A stretch of 64,000 bases of DNA from an uncultured Oscillospiraceae bacterium. Its GTDB lineage: Bacteria; Bacillota; Clostridia; Oscillospirales; Ruminococcaceae. Under the pieces are notes generated by a model. It searched no databases and had not been told where the DNA came from. It saw nothing but the letters and a program-made list of their open reading frames with translations. The position numbers and the translations under genes were made by a program. This document shows, in pieces, positions 24,975 to 33,871 of this stretch. The DNA is taken from NCBI GenBank assembly GCA_934462925.1, contig CAKSIT010000005.1, positions 62,001-126,000 of the forward strand, in the 5' to 3' direction. How positions within the stretch are numbered: the first letter of the stretch is position 1; each line of letters opens with the position of its first letter.

Positions 24975-25984
24975 GGTTTCACCTGCTCGTTTCGTACTAT
25001 CTCAAAGCCCGCCGCCCTGAGCAGCCTGTTGTAGACCGCAAGGCCTATGCCGTCTATGCTCGGCATTTCCACAAAAACGGTGTCGGCGTTCTCCTCGTCC
25101 GCCTCGCGCAAAAGCGCGAACAGGCTGTGCGCCTGCTGCGCGGAGGTTGCGCCGTAGCTGCGGAATATCCCATGCTCCGCAATACCCGCGCCGAGCGCTA
25201 TCGTTCTGCCCGAAACGTGAGCGGCGCAGTAGTCCTCAAACGTCTGCCCATGCTCGTCTACTATCACAACGTTAGCCTTTGGGGAATAATGCTTGTACTT
25301 CATTCCGGGCGACAGCACTCGCTCGCCCGCCGCAGGCTGCGCGGTGACAGCCCTGTCAATATCCACGGGCGCGAACTCGCCGAGCATCTGCGCGGTTATC
25401 CCGCCCGGGCGAAGAATGCGTATCCTGCCCTTGTCAAAGCAAATCACCGTGCTTTCAACGCCGCAGGAGCATTCGCCGCCGTCTATTATCAGCGGAATCC
25501 TGCCGTTCATATCGTTGTAAACGTGCTGCGCGGTGGTGGGGCTAGGGCTGCCCGAAAGGTTGGCGGACGGCGCTGCAAGCGGAAAGCCGCAGCAGTCTAT
25601 AAGCGCCCTTGCCGCAGGGCTCGAGGGCATTCGCACCGCAACCGTGTCAAGCCCGCCGCTTGTGGTTGCGGGGATAACGTCCGATTTCGGGAATATCATT
25701 GTGAGCGGCCCGCCCCAGAAGCGCTCGGCAAGTATTGCGGCAATGTCGGGTATTTCCCTTACAAGCGGCGGGAGCATTTCAAGCTTGCTTATATGCACGA
25801 TAAGCGGGTTGTCCTGCGGCCTGCCCTTGGCGGCGAAAACCGCCCTTACCGCGTCTGAGTTACGCGCGTCTGCGGCAAGTCCGTAGACAGTTTCTGTCGG
25901 CATACCCACAATGCCGCCGTTTTTCAGTATTTCAGCCGCCTGCCGAACGCTTTCGTCGGTAAACGGCAATATTTTCGTTTCCAT
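24971..25984 (-). CDS. ywlC: Threonylcarbamoyl-AMP synthase, Sua5/YwlC type (337 aa)
   Basis: Makes L-threonylcarbamoyladenylate for tRNA t6A37. The Sua5/YciO/YrdC domain (about 1-200) has GIVGMPTETVYGLAADARN, KGRPQDNPLIVHI and FWGGPLTMIFPK. The C-terminal Sua5 extension is present (SPGMKYKHYSPKANVVIVD). It precedes coaE with overlapping stop and start, and follows prfA on the same strand, a common clostridial neighbourhood. Confidence 0.93.
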   Translation of the reverse strand: METKILPFTDESVRQAAEILKNGGIVGMPTETVYGLAADARNSDAVRAVFAAKGRPQDNPLIVHISKLEMLPPLVREIPDIAAILAERFWGGPLTMIFPKSDVIPATTSGGLDTVAVRMPSSPAARALIDCCGFPLAAPSANLSGSPSPTTAQHVYNDMNGRIPLIIDGGECSCGVESTVICFDKGRIRILRPGGITAQMLGEFAPVDIDRAVTAQPAAGERVLSPGMKYKHYSPKANVVIVDEHGQTFEDYCAAHVSGRTIALGAGIAEHGIFRSYGATSAQQAHSLFALLREADEENADTVFVEMPSIDGIGLAVYNRLLRAAGFEIVRNEQVKP

Positions 25985-25997
25985 TTGTCATACTCCG

Positions 25998-27071
25998 TTA
26001 TTTGTCCGTATTTTCGTTCAGAAGCTTTGCTGTCTGGTCGGCTATGCGCAGCGCCTCGAACACCTCGTCGCACCCGCCGTTCATCATCTCGTCAAGCTTG
26101 TAGAGAGTAAGGTTTATGCGGTGGTCGGTAACGCGCGACTGCGGGAAGTTATAGGTGCGAATGCGCTCTGAGCGGTCGCCCGTTCCCACCTGAATGCGGC
26201 GCTCCTCGGCAATGGCGCTGTCGCGCGCGGTGAGCTTCGCCTCGTAAAGCCGCGTGTAGAGCATTTTCATTGCCTTTTCCTTGTTCTTGAACTGCGAGCG
26301 CTCCTCCTGACACTCCACAACAACGCCCGAGGGGTTGTGGATTATCCTTATCGCGGACTCGGTTTTGTTGATGTGCTGGCCGCCCGCGCCGCTTGAGCGG
26401 TAGGTTTGTATCGTAAGGTCCGCGGGGTTGATGTCAACGTCTACCTCGTCCACCTCGGGCAGCACGGCTACGGTCACGGTCGAGGTCTGAATGCGCCCCT
26501 GCGACTCCGTTTCGGGAACGCGCTGCACACGGTGTACGCCGCTTTCGTATTTCAGCCGCGAATACGCGCCGCTGCCCTCAACGCTGAACACGATTTCCTT
26601 ATAGCCGCCAAGCTCCGTCGGGTTGCTGTTCATTACCTCTGTTTTCCAGCCCTGCCGCGCCGCGTACATTGAGTACATACGGAACATAGACCCCGCAAAG
26701 AGCGCGGCTTCTTCGCCGCCCGCGCCGCCGCGTATCTCTATGATAACGCTCTTGTCGTCGTCGGGGTCTTTGGGCAGCAGGAGTATTTTCAGCTCCTCGT
26801 TATACTGCTCGACAAGGAGCTTGCTTTCGTTGTATTCCTCCTGCGCCATGTGACGCAGCTCCTCGTCGGCGTCGGAAAGGAGCGCCTTTGATTCTTCAAG
26901 GCTCTCCTGCGCGCGCTTATAGCTGCGAAACGTTTCTATAAGCGGAGTGAGGTTCTTGTATTCCTGCATAAGCGAGCGATAAAGCGCATTATCCGACACC
27001 ACGGCGGGGTCGGAGAGCTTCGCGCTTATTTCGTCGTAGCGCGCCTCTGCAAGCTGTAACTTTTCTATCAT
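25998..27071 (-). CDS. prfA: Peptide chain release factor 1
   Basis: Terminates translation at UAA and UAG. The catalytic loop is [16 protein letters not shown] (GGQ); [16 protein letters not shown] is the conserved end block. ATG 27071 is chosen ([12 protein letters not shown]) because GGAGG lies 8 bases upstream; an in-frame ATG 21 bases earlier lacks a site. About 357 aa, as expected. Confidence 0.96.
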   Translation of the reverse strand: MIEKLQLAEARYDEISAKLSDPAVVSDNALYRSLMQEYKNLTPLIETFRSYKRAQESLEESKALLSDADEELRHMAQEEYNESKLLVEQYNEELKILLLPKDPDDDKSVIIEIRGGAGGEEAALFAGSMFRMYSMYAARQGWKTEVMNSNPTELGGYKEIVFSVEGSGAYSRLKYESGVHRVQRVPETESQGRIQTSTVTVAVLPEVDEVDVDINPADLTIQTYRSSGAGGQHINKTESAIRIIHNPSGVVVECQEERSQFKNKEKAMKMLYTRLYEAKLTARDSAIAEERRIQVGTGDRSERIRTYNFPQSRVTDHRINLTLYKLDEMMNGGCDEVFEALRIADQTAKLLNENTDK

Positions 27072-27116
27072 AAATCGTTCCTCCGAGTTCATGTTATCCG
27101 TGGTGTGAACTCGGCG

Positions 27117-27314
27117 CTAATGCTCCGCGCCATCTTCGCGCAGAACGGATTTTATCTTCTTCTCGCACTTTGAACGCGCTATCATAAAGCTGTGTCCGCA
27201 GCCCTCGCAGCACAGCTTGAAGTCAGCGCCGCAGCGCAGCACCTTCATCTTGCTGCTGCCGCAGCCGGGGTGTTCCTTTTTCATCACGAGAATATCTCCA
27301 ACGCGAATGTCCAT
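27117..27314 (-). CDS. DUF951-family small protein (65 aa)
   Basis: Begins MDIRVGDILVMKKEHPCG-like (MDIRVGDILVMKKEHPGC) and has paired cysteines (HPGCGSS...LRCG...LCCEGCGHS), matching the DUF951 pattern of Firmicutes. The function is unknown and RNA or nucleic-acid binding is only a guess. ATG 27314 is favoured over one 36 bases upstream because the conserved domain starts here and GGCGGAG precedes it. Confidence 0.75.
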   Translation of the reverse strand: MDIRVGDILVMKKEHPGCGSSKMKVLRCGADFKLCCEGCGHSFMIARSKCEKKIKSVLREDGAEH

Positions 27315-27368
27315 GCTCCGCCGCCTTTCCCGCACGTCAACCGTGTGCAATACTATGTCCAGTATATT

Positions 27369-27397
27369 AGTATATCACGTTTACGTGATTTTTGCAA
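27369..27397 (-). promoter_or_regulatory. Promoter with operator-like palindrome before DUF951
   Basis: On the - strand: TTGCAA (27392-27397), 17-bp spacer, TATACT (27369-27374). ATCACG-TTTA-CGTGAT (27374-27389) fills the spacer as a perfect inverted repeat, so a repressor may bind. Confidence 0.6.
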
Positions 27398-27446
27398 GGG
27401 ATATTGAGCGGCATTGCAAATTTGTAAAAAAATTTTCCTGCGCCTA

Positions 27447-27475
27447 TTGACAAAGTAAGCAGCTTGTGCTATAAT
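27447..27475 (+). promoter_or_regulatory. Consensus promoter of the tRNA-Ala gene
   Basis: TTGACA (27447-27452), 17-bp spacer, TATAAT (27470-27475). The tRNA begins 12 bases after the -10 box. Both boxes are a perfect match to the vegetative sigma consensus. Confidence 0.85.
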
Positions 27476-27486
27476 ACTATGTGTTC

Positions 27487-27562
27487 GGGGGTATAGCTCA
27501 GTTGGGAGAGCGCTTGCTTCGCATGTAAGAGGTCAGGGGTTCGAATCCCCTTATCTCCACCA
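27487..27562 (+). tRNA. tRNA-Ala, anticodon CGC
   Basis: 76 nt with encoded CCA. The acceptor stem is GGGGGTA/TATCTCC (two G:T pairs), the D arm AGCTC-AGTTGGGA-GAGC, the anticodon arm CTTGC-TTCGCAT-GTAAG (anticodon C34 G35 C36, reads GCG) and the T arm AGGGG-TTCGAAT-CCCCT. The tailed prophage begins right after its 3' end, with the integrase gene next to it, so this tRNA is the likely attB. Confidence 0.93.
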
Positions 27563-27569
27563 AACACCA

Positions 27570-27612
27570 AGGCTCTGTAAATGGCTTAAACAAGCTGTTT
27601 GCAGAGCTTTTG
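27570..27612 (+). terminator. Terminator after tRNA-Ala
   Basis: GGCTCTGTAAA-TG-GCTT pairs with AAGC-TG-TTTGCAGAGCT and is followed by TTTGCTTT. It may be host or phage DNA, since it lies just inside the presumed attachment point, and it also faces the end of the integrase transcript. Confidence 0.7.
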
Positions 27613-27639
27613 CTTTGCCCGAAATATCAGCATTGTCCA

Positions 27640-28824
27640 TTACGTGTCCTTTACCTCATCGGTAAGAAGTAAAGCGGCCGCAATGGCATTGCCAGTTTTT
27701 GCCTGCGCCTCGTCGAACGCATGGCAGTAAATGTTAGTCGTAGTGCTTACGCTGGAATGCCCGAGCGCTCTGGAAACCGAAACGGCGTCTATTCCTGAGT
27801 TTATAAGGACAGTCGCGTTGAAATGCCTGAGCGAGTGAATATCACAGAATCTCATTCCGTTTTCCTCGGTGAGCTTCTTCTGCCACTTGTAAGGGTCGCC
27901 TTTGTAAAGCGGTACGCCGAATTTGTTCACAAATATCCTGTCGCTGTCGGTCCATTTTGAGCCAAACCGCTCACGATTCTCCCGCTGTTGTTCACGAAGC
28001 TCCGTCAGCCTGTCGAACACGATATCAGGCAGTTTCAGCGACCTTACCGATTTTTTCGTCTTTGGCGTGTCGGTGTAGCTGCCGTCAGTCGTCGTGTAGT
28101 TCGCAGTCCTGCGCACGCTTATCACGTGATTTTCCCAGTCGATATCTTTCCATTCAAGCCCCATCAGCTCGCCCGTGCGAAATCCGCCATATACCGCAAG
28201 CGTAAGAAACACCCTGTAGTCAAGCGTGCCGTATCTGTCAGCAAGGGTAAATAGCTGCCTCATCTCCTCTACCGTGTAAATATCTTTTTCTTTTTTAAGA
28301 CCCTTGGGGACAAATATATTCTTGCATGGGTTGTCCTCTATCATCTCCAGCCGTACTGCATAGGCGAATACGTCCGACAAGAGATTAAGATGGTGTATTA
28401 TGGTTTTTCTGTAAAGCGGTTGACCTGTTCTGAGACTCTTTCCGTTCCTCGCGAGGTCGTCGATAAACGCCTGTATCTGCCCGCGGGTTATTTTGTCGAC
28501 CCTGATATGCCCGAACACCGAATATATCCGAGCCGTAACCCCGCGCAGCCTCTGAATCGAGGATTTCTTGAGATTAACCACCGCATACTCGTCAAACCAT
28601 TTTTCAGCAAGCTCCTGAAACTTCATGCTTGACGGAGCGAACCCTTTCGCGCATACCTCCTCAAATATCACGCTCTGCCTGTTAAGCTCCGCCGCTATCT
28701 GCTTTTCGCTCATGCCGGGCTTTGGCTTCCACGTCATCGAGCGTACTACCTGCCGTCCGAGAGCGTCATACCCGACGCTCACCCGTATCTGATATGAATT
28801 TCCGCGTTTTCTTATGTTTGCCAT
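27640..28824 (-). CDS. Phage integrase, tyrosine recombinase (394 aa)
   Basis: An N-terminal AP2-like arm-binding segment (MANIRKRGNSYQIRV) is followed by a SAM-like core-binding domain (about 70-160). The catalytic domain has Arg in GGFRTGELMGLEW, His-x-x-Arg in IHSLRHFNATVL, His in LGHSSVSTTTNIY, and the nucleophile Tyr in that last block. ATG 28824 has GGAGG 8 bases upstream; a longer in-frame start lacks a site. Adjacent to tRNA-Ala, the presumed target. Confidence 0.94.
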   Translation of the reverse strand: MANIRKRGNSYQIRVSVGYDALGRQVVRSMTWKPKPGMSEKQIAAELNRQSVIFEEVCAKGFAPSSMKFQELAEKWFDEYAVVNLKKSSIQRLRGVTARIYSVFGHIRVDKITRGQIQAFIDDLARNGKSLRTGQPLYRKTIIHHLNLLSDVFAYAVRLEMIEDNPCKNIFVPKGLKKEKDIYTVEEMRQLFTLADRYGTLDYRVFLTLAVYGGFRTGELMGLEWKDIDWENHVISVRRTANYTTTDGSYTDTPKTKKSVRSLKLPDIVFDRLTELREQQRENRERFGSKWTDSDRIFVNKFGVPLYKGDPYKWQKKLTEENGMRFCDIHSLRHFNATVLINSGIDAVSVSRALGHSSVSTTTNIYCHAFDEAQAKTGNAIAAALLLTDEVKDT

Positions 28825-28937
28825 GAAAATATCCTCCATTCCGTTCATGGCACTTTCGCAATAATAGTATACCATATACGGGTGCGAAAGTCCAGTAAAT
28901 ATCAGTCAGCAGATAAAAACAAAATGGTATGCAAATT

Positions 28938-29156
28938 TCAGGCGCTTATACCGTTAATGTATTTTATCAGCGCTTTTTCAGGGACGAGTATCTTTCCGTT
29001 GCGCCCTGCTCCCGTGCGAATCGCAGAAATCTCTCCGCGCTTTATCAGCAGGCGTATCGTGTGTTCGGACAGACCCTCAGCCCTCTGCGAACATTCGCGT
29101 ATAGTAAGCATTCTGTGACTGTCAGAAATATCAGTCGACCTCTCCGAATCGACCAT
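28938..29156 (-). CDS. Excisionase-like / MerR-type HTH protein (72 aa)
   Basis: LTIRECSQRAEGLSEHTIRL and LIKRGEISAIRTG form the winged-helix pattern of helix_turn_helix_17/excisionase proteins, followed by KILVPEKALIKYI. It lies directly before int on the same strand, the usual xis position. The start is uncertain: ATG 29156 or ATG 29111, neither with a strong ribosome site. Confidence 0.7.
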   Translation of the reverse strand: MVDSERSTDISDSHRMLTIRECSQRAEGLSEHTIRLLIKRGEISAIRTGAGRNGKILVPEKALIKYINGISA

Positions 29157-29182
29157 TCCGTCAAGCAGCAGCGTTATACCTT

Positions 29183-29317
29183 TCAGAATATCATCCCTCT
29201 GCTTCTGTGTGATGTCGTTTTCCTCCTCTCGTTTGAAAAATCCGACACCGAGCGCCCCAAAGTATCGGAGCGCTCCGCGCCGTTATAAGCAGACCGTGAG
29301 TAATGCGCACTCACCAT
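29183..29317 (-). CDS. Possible small basic protein (44 aa)
   Basis: ATG 29317 has GAGGG seven bases upstream. The product starts MVSAHYSRSAYNGAERSD and is rich in Arg and Ser. It overlaps the region just before the excisionase-like gene. No family is recognised, and without homologues this could be chance. Confidence 0.3.
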   Translation of the reverse strand: MVSAHYSRSAYNGAERSDTLGRSVSDFSNERRKTTSHRSRGMIF

Positions 29318-29515
29318 AGGTTTTCCCTCTGCCCATTCCTGTGGACAGCCGTCATCGGAAGTATCATTATAGGTCTGGATTCGGACGCTCGTTCCTTTGA
29401 TACACCCGCGCAGGTGTATATTTTGTCAGAAATATCATCGCGCCCACGTGAACCCTTTCCGTTTGTAGCCTGCCTTTCAGTTGTCAAAGAGCTGCGACCT
29501 GCGCCTGTCGATAAT

Positions 29516-29545
29516 ATTATAGCACCGTGCAGCAGATAGTTTCAA
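29516..29545 (-). promoter_or_regulatory. Leftward promoter toward excisionase/integrase
   Basis: On the - strand: TTGAAA (29540-29545), 18-bp spacer, TATAAT (29516-29521). It lies in the 339-bp gene-poor stretch 29318-29656, divergent from the repressor promoter. Apart from these promoters and the operator below, I see nothing else in that stretch. Confidence 0.5.
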
Positions 29546-29602
29546 TAAATATCTTTTATAATTCCATAAAACATATTTATAAAATCGTGCCGCTTCATGT
29601 GA

Positions 29603-29628
29603 TATAATCGTATTAAGGCAAACTTAAT
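29603..29628 (+). promoter_or_regulatory. Repressor promoter -10 and operator palindrome
   Basis: TATAAT at 29603-29608, with no good -35. Directly downstream lies the perfect inverted repeat ATTAAG-GCAAA-CTTAAT (29612-29628), which would overlap the start of transcription. Probable autoregulation site of the XRE repressor at 29657. Confidence 0.55.
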
Positions 29629-29656
29629 CGCCTATAAACGTAACAGGAGGAATATA

Positions 29657-29980
29657 ATGACAACAATACGGAATCGTATCCGCGAATTGCGTCGTTCGTC
29701 AGGAATATCACAGGAAAAGCTCGCCGAGGAGATGAACGTCACACAAGCGAGCATAAGTCTGTACGAAACAGGCGGAAATATGCCGATTGATATGTTAATA
29801 TCCATATCGAAGTATTTCGGAGTTACAACGGATTACCTGCTCGGTATTTCGGACGCCGAAAATATAGTCGGTTCTTCCGCAGAATACCGTCTGATGCTGG
29901 CGTACAGGGAGCTTCCTATAAAATATAGGGAGGCCGTCGATATTGCTCTGAATATCATTTGCTGTTCTGGCTCCGCCTGA
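29657..29980 (+). CDS. XRE-family prophage repressor (107 aa)
   Basis: The HTH is ISQEKLAEEMNVTQASISLYE (about 18-38), followed by the typical PIDMLISISKYFGVTTDYLLG and a short C-terminal helical part. AGGAGG lies 8 bases before the ATG. It is one of few + strand genes in the prophage. It converges with the neighbouring - strand gene, the two stops overlapping by 26 bp, so read-through transcripts would be antisense to each other. Confidence 0.85.
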   Translation: MTTIRNRIRELRRSSGISQEKLAEEMNVTQASISLYETGGNMPIDMLISISKYFGVTTDYLLGISDAENIVGSSAEYRLMLAYRELPIKYREAVDIALNIICCSGSA

Positions 29981-30293
29981 CCGCGCTTGGCACGGACCTT
30001 ATCTCGACCTTATCGTCCACTTCTTTCATTACCCTTGCCGCTGAACCGTTTCCGCCCAGCTTGCTGTAGGGTTCAAAAAGATAGTTGTAGAGATTTTCAT
30101 ATTCGTCCGAGGTCATCCATCCGCGTTCAATATAAAATATCCCCAGTGACATTATCCTGTCGTGCGCCAGTCCGATAAGCATTTCAGTTTTCGTGTCTTT
30201 TTTCTCAGAGCGCTTCGTAAAGAATGTCCACAATCCCGAAGAAGCCAGTATCGAGCCGAGAATCGTAAGTGTAAACTGCATCCAAATATCCAT
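29955..30293 (-). CDS. Phage membrane protein with cytoplasmic domain (112 aa)
   Basis: One N-terminal membrane segment (FTLTILGSILASSGLWTFF, about 7-25), then KRSEKKDTKTEMLIGLAHDR and a helical soluble region. A conserved type seen near the tail-end genes of Firmicute prophages. Possibly an accessory holin or membrane anchor; function unknown. Confidence 0.6.
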   Translation of the reverse strand: MDIWMQFTLTILGSILASSGLWTFFTKRSEKKDTKTEMLIGLAHDRIMSLGIFYIERGWMTSDEYENLYNYLFEPYSKLGGNGSAARVMKEVDDKVEIRSVPSAVRRSQNSK

Positions 30294-30303
30294 AAAACGC
30301 TCC

Positions 30304-30975
30304 TTAATCCACGGGTATAGCCAGCGTAGGAGTTACCCCGCTGGTGTCTCCTATTTTCCGCACAACACGATAGTATCGCCCGCTGACATACAAAATAGTC
30401 GATGAAATGTTTGCAGGCGTTGTCAGAATCATATACACATCGCTGAATACGCCGCCGTGCAGAATATCAGGCATTTTGATAAGCGTCACAGGAAGATTGA
30501 GCGCGTAGTTGGTGACCAGCCTCATGGTTATTGCCTCGTCCGCGCCGATACTCCTTATACTGAAACCGTCGCTAACGCTGCTGCCCATAGTCACTCCTAC
30601 GTAAGTTCCGTTTTCATTTTTCCCAAAAAGCACAGACAGAGTCGGTATCACGGTATGCTGGTCGGTGATACCCAGACAGATTGTTCCCAAAGCGGTTTTA
30701 AGCCAGTAAATAGTAACCGTACTGGTGTTAGTAAAACCAACCGAGCAGCCCTGATATTCACCAGTTGTACCATAAGCGTTTACAATGCAGGGGTATATAC
30801 CAGAATCGTTCTTAAAGCGCACGCCAAGTTCTTTTTTGGTGCTCATCCAAACCGTAACGCCATCGTTGTCAAGAACCCAGCCTAACGCTTTCTGAACAGC
30901 AGAAGCTATCACTTTTGCCGTGTCGGCAGCCTCTGTTTCTTTTTTGACAACTACCTTATTTATATATGAATCCAT
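30304..30975 (-). CDS. Hypothetical phage tail-region protein (223 aa)
   Basis: ATG 30975 with GGAGG eight bases upstream gives MDSYINKVVVKKETEAADTA. It is beta-rich, with segments such as GCSVGFTNTSTVTIYW and NGTYVGVTMGSSV, as in receptor-binding or fibre accessory proteins. The motif family is not recognised. It is the last-but-one gene of the tail module, overlapping the preceding 59-aa gene by one base. Confidence 0.55.
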   Translation of the reverse strand: MDSYINKVVVKKETEAADTAKVIASAVQKALGWVLDNDGVTVWMSTKKELGVRFKNDSGIYPCIVNAYGTTGEYQGCSVGFTNTSTVTIYWLKTALGTICLGITDQHTVIPTLSVLFGKNENGTYVGVTMGSSVSDGFSIRSIGADEAITMRLVTNYALNLPVTLIKMPDILHGGVFSDVYMILTTPANISSTILYVSGRYYRVVRKIGDTSGVTPTLAIPVD

Positions 30976-31154
30976 TATATGTCCTCCATATTGATAAAGA
31001 CGCAGCGTGTATCGTCGTATACCGTTCCAGCCCCGATTGCACACGCTTCGCAAATCGTTTCCTGCTTGCCGCTGTCGCTGCTCTGCTGCTCAACGACATA
31101 AAGCGGGTTCATCGCCAGCCCCGTGACAAACCCCTTTCTGAAATCGTCATTCAT
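30975..31154 (-). CDS. Small phage protein with a CxxC pair (59 aa)
   Basis: The frame runs MNDDFRKGFVTGLAMNPLYV to CVFINMEDI. A CEAC pair and a third Cys lie in the second half. The start overlaps the stop of the upstream gene by eight bases, and the stop overlaps the next ATG (TAATG). GGAGG lies 15-20 bases upstream. The tight overlap on both sides supports it as real. Short and easily missed. Confidence 0.55.
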   Translation of the reverse strand: MNDDFRKGFVTGLAMNPLYVVEQQSSDSGKQETICEACAIGAGTVYDDTRCVFINMEDI

Positions 31155-31845
31155 AGCTTATTGTAATACTCCTCCCTGCTGATTTGTTGGTTATGGTTGC
31201 AATGTTTCCGTCGTCATCAAGGGCAACTTCAAACTCGTTGGTGTATGTAAGCCCTTTTTGGTCCTTGAAAGTAAGGTCAAACCCACCATTTTGATTGAAC
31301 CGTATGCCAGTAGTGTACGTAGATGATGCTATTACCCCTGTGCCCGCCGACGAATTGTCCGTGCCTGCGCTTGTAAGGCCCGAAGCAAGAGGCGTAACGT
31401 TCTCACTGCCGTTGCCGACGTGCGATTCTATGCTTGTTATCACCTTATTTGTCACCTTTACATAAGCAAGGCAGTACTGGTAGACCCCGAGGTCGTCGTC
31501 ATGCATTAGCTTTAAGGTGTTTCCCGCGCCGATTGCAATTATGCTGTTCTTGCGCGCGTTTTTGTTTACCTGAAGAACGATTGCCGTTAAAGGCGCAGCC
31601 GTATTGACTTCAAGCACCGTTGCCTTGTCCAGTATGGTCCACGTTCCGTTAAGCCACGCCTTACCCGTGCTGATTTTGACCTTGGTGTCCGAATACTTTG
31701 TTACCTTAAACTGCTTTCCGTAGGCAGGAAGAACGCCATCGGATATAATACCGTCAAACATTCTGCCAAAATCCTCCGCGTCGTAGGTACGGTCGTATGC
31801 TCCGTCAACAAGCTTCGCATTATAGAAACCGTAATGCAGTGCCAT
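31147..31845 (-). CDS. Putative tail fibre / upper baseplate protein (232 aa)
   Basis: The N-terminal part reads MALHYGFYNAKLVDGAYDRTYDAEDFGRMF and continues with KISTGKAWLNGTW. This is the pattern of phage proteins that begin with a tail-attachment domain and carry a host-binding end. The C-terminal half is Ser/Thr/Gly-rich beta (NSSAGTGVIASSTYTTG). It lies after the Gp37-like gene, in the receptor-binding position. Ligand unknown. Confidence 0.6.
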   Translation of the reverse strand: MALHYGFYNAKLVDGAYDRTYDAEDFGRMFDGIISDGVLPAYGKQFKVTKYSDTKVKISTGKAWLNGTWTILDKATVLEVNTAAPLTAIVLQVNKNARKNSIIAIGAGNTLKLMHDDDLGVYQYCLAYVKVTNKVITSIESHVGNGSENVTPLASGLTSAGTDNSSAGTGVIASSTYTTGIRFNQNGGFDLTFKDQKGLTYTNEFEVALDDDGNIATITNKSAGRSITISYE

Positions 31846-32942
31846 TAAATATCAACCTCCTTGCTGTCGTCGTCCGTACTCTCAAACGACTGATACTCTT
31901 CAAACCCGTCTGTTCCGACGGAGAATGTCGCTTCCGTGACCCTTGCCGACGTTGTCATCGCAAACCCCGTGTCTATCGTGACAATATCACCAATAGAGAA
32001 ATTAACGCCGTATTCAAACTGCCCGTATGCGCTGTCGGTCTTTCCGTTTGCAGTACTGGTTACACGGTGTTCGGTAAGCTTGTCCCGTCCCTCATTTTGA
32101 AGTACGGAAAGGTATTGCTCCTTTGTCAGCGTAACCGTGTTTCCGTCGCTGTCTGTCGTTTTGTATTTGACGGAGCTTTTCACCGCCAGTTCGCGGCGCT
32201 CAATTCCCGATATCACGCTCTTGCTGTCCGCCGAGTCGGCGTCGGTGTAAACCTTTCCTGCGTCAGCGTCTTCCCCGCCGATAATAAGCGCTGCGTTGCG
32301 GTAGTCCTTTACCGATTTCAGCAGCTGGCATTCGGAGATATTGTTCATGCTCTCCGAAAATATCACCGAAGCAGAACGGTCTTTCCCCAAGAAAAGGCTG
32401 AACTCAAGCCCCGAGGCTGCGATTCTCAGCCGCCACCCGACATGATGCTTTTTGCAAATATCACAAATAACGGTATAAAGACTCTCGCCCTGATGCTGCG
32501 CTTCCACCGTTATTGCCGAAATATCAGCGTTTTTCGAAGTCCTGAACGAAAAGCCCGATATCTTCCGATAGTCGTTTTTCGGAGATATCACGGCGTTGTT
32601 AAGCAGCAGCCGTATGTAATCCTCCAGCTTTCCGTCCTTAAAATATACATACTCGTATATTACGCGGCGGTCGAGCAGCACCTCCAGAGAACGCCCCGAA
32701 ACAGTTACGATATTCTCGTCGTCGCTCGTTCTGTCCATCTGCATTGATTCTATGACCATTGCACGGTCCGAGCGGTCGTAAGTAATATAAAACCCCACGG
32801 CTATCTTCGCGGGCATATGCGAAAGCGGGAGCTTCAGTTCAAAGTCCCCGCATTCGTAATATCTGTCTGTCCAGATGAACGACGTGTAAATATCAATGAC
32901 CTCTATCGGAATGAATTTTTTGTTAAGCAGCCGTATTTCCAT
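31845..32942 (-). CDS. Siphovirus ReqiPepy6 Gp37-like baseplate protein (365 aa)
   Basis: ATG 32942 (MEIRLLNKKFIPIEVIDIYT) is in step with the distal tail gene, whose stop it overlaps. WTDRYYECGDFELKLP, the central VTVSGRSLEVLLDRRVI and C-terminal FSIGDIVTIDTGFAMTTSAR blocks match the Gp37-like family, which resembles tail hub/Dit-associated proteins. An upstream in-frame extension to 33050 lies inside the neighbouring gene. Confidence 0.8.
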   Translation of the reverse strand: MEIRLLNKKFIPIEVIDIYTSFIWTDRYYECGDFELKLPLSHMPAKIAVGFYITYDRSDRAMVIESMQMDRTSDDENIVTVSGRSLEVLLDRRVIYEYVYFKDGKLEDYIRLLLNNAVISPKNDYRKISGFSFRTSKNADISAITVEAQHQGESLYTVICDICKKHHVGWRLRIAASGLEFSLFLGKDRSASVIFSESMNNISECQLLKSVKDYRNAALIIGGEDADAGKVYTDADSADSKSVISGIERRELAVKSSVKYKTTDSDGNTVTLTKEQYLSVLQNEGRDKLTEHRVTSTANGKTDSAYGQFEYGVNFSIGDIVTIDTGFAMTTSARVTEATFSVGTDGFEEYQSFESTDDDSKEVDI

Positions 32943-33871
32943 CAGATTCCCTCGTATTTTATCACCGAGCGTACAGAAGCTTCTATGTTCTCCTGTCCCT
33001 CGTCGGCAGATATCGTAAAGTTGTTTTCGCCGTGAACTATTTCTATCCACTCCGACCCCGCTGCCACGCAGTTAAGGATATTCGCTACCGAAGTCGGAGC
33101 GTTCCCGTTTACGGATTTCCCGAAGCGAACGTATTTGCTGCCGGGGTTTGTGTCAATTATCAGTCGGTCTGCGCTTTTTATCTTGTATCCGCCCGAAAAC
33201 AGCGAGGTATCTATTATCATCTTCTGCCCCGTAGTGTTGTTGGCAATTGTGATTTTTCCCGTCACCGCGCCGATAAAATCAAGGATTATTACAATTCCCG
33301 TTCTTCCCTCTCCGTCGTAGTTGAACGACTTTGTGAACTGTTTCGTAATCTTTCCCATGATTATCGTCTTCTTATCCGTACCCTCGTTAGCAAACGGGAA
33401 CGAGAACGCCCCAACCATTGCAAAGAACGAAATCTTTTGCTTTGTCGTGTTGTCGTAGAAGTACGGGTCAGGACAGATAATGGAAATATGCGTGCGTTCC
33501 CTCTGTGCGAATATCTCAGGCTCGTTCGATTCAACATAACCCTCTATGGAGCATTCGCGGTTAGCCGTCTTGAATTTCAGAGTAACCCTGTCCTTTATCG
33601 GGAAGTATCTGTACGACCTGTGGCGAATGTCCTCAATGCTGTCCGAGCTTGTTTCCATAAATATCATACCGATAACGATGTTGCGGATATCAACCCTTGC
33701 AGAGTTGAACACCGCGCCATCGCGGGAAGCGTAGCCCGTGGTGCTGACATTGGCAGCCACAGGACCTATACCCGTCATTCCGCTTATCGCAAACCCGCTC
33801 GCCATCGGGTCAGCAAGGGGTATGACAAGCGTCTCTCCCTTGCTGTTTGTTACTGTAACGCTTTCTATCAA
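32942..33871 (-). CDS. Distal tail protein (phage tail family, 309 aa)
   Basis: GPVAANVSTTGYASRDGAVF, RNIVIGMIFM, SYRYFPIKDRVTLKF and the CPDPYFYD block are typical of Sipho_tail/distal tail proteins that form the hexameric ring between tube and baseplate. It follows the tape measure gene with a four-base overlap, the standard order. Confidence 0.88.
   Translation of the reverse strand: MIESVTVTNSKGETLVIPLADPMASGFAISGMTGIGPVAANVSTTGYASRDGAVFNSARVDIRNIVIGMIFMETSSDSIEDIRHRSYRYFPIKDRVTLKFKTANRECSIEGYVESNEPEIFAQRERTHISIICPDPYFYDNTTKQKISFFAMVGAFSFPFANEGTDKKTIIMGKITKQFTKSFNYDGEGRTGIVIILDFIGAVTGKITIANNTTGQKMIIDTSLFSGGYKIKSADRLIIDTNPGSKYVRFGKSVNGNAPTSVANILNCVAAGSEWIEIVHGENNFTISADEGQENIEASVRSVIKYEGI

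Noticed and set aside
29303..29539. 78-aa + strand frame between excisionase and repressor
   Set aside because: No ribosome site, and it crosses the divergent promoter of the - strand genes.
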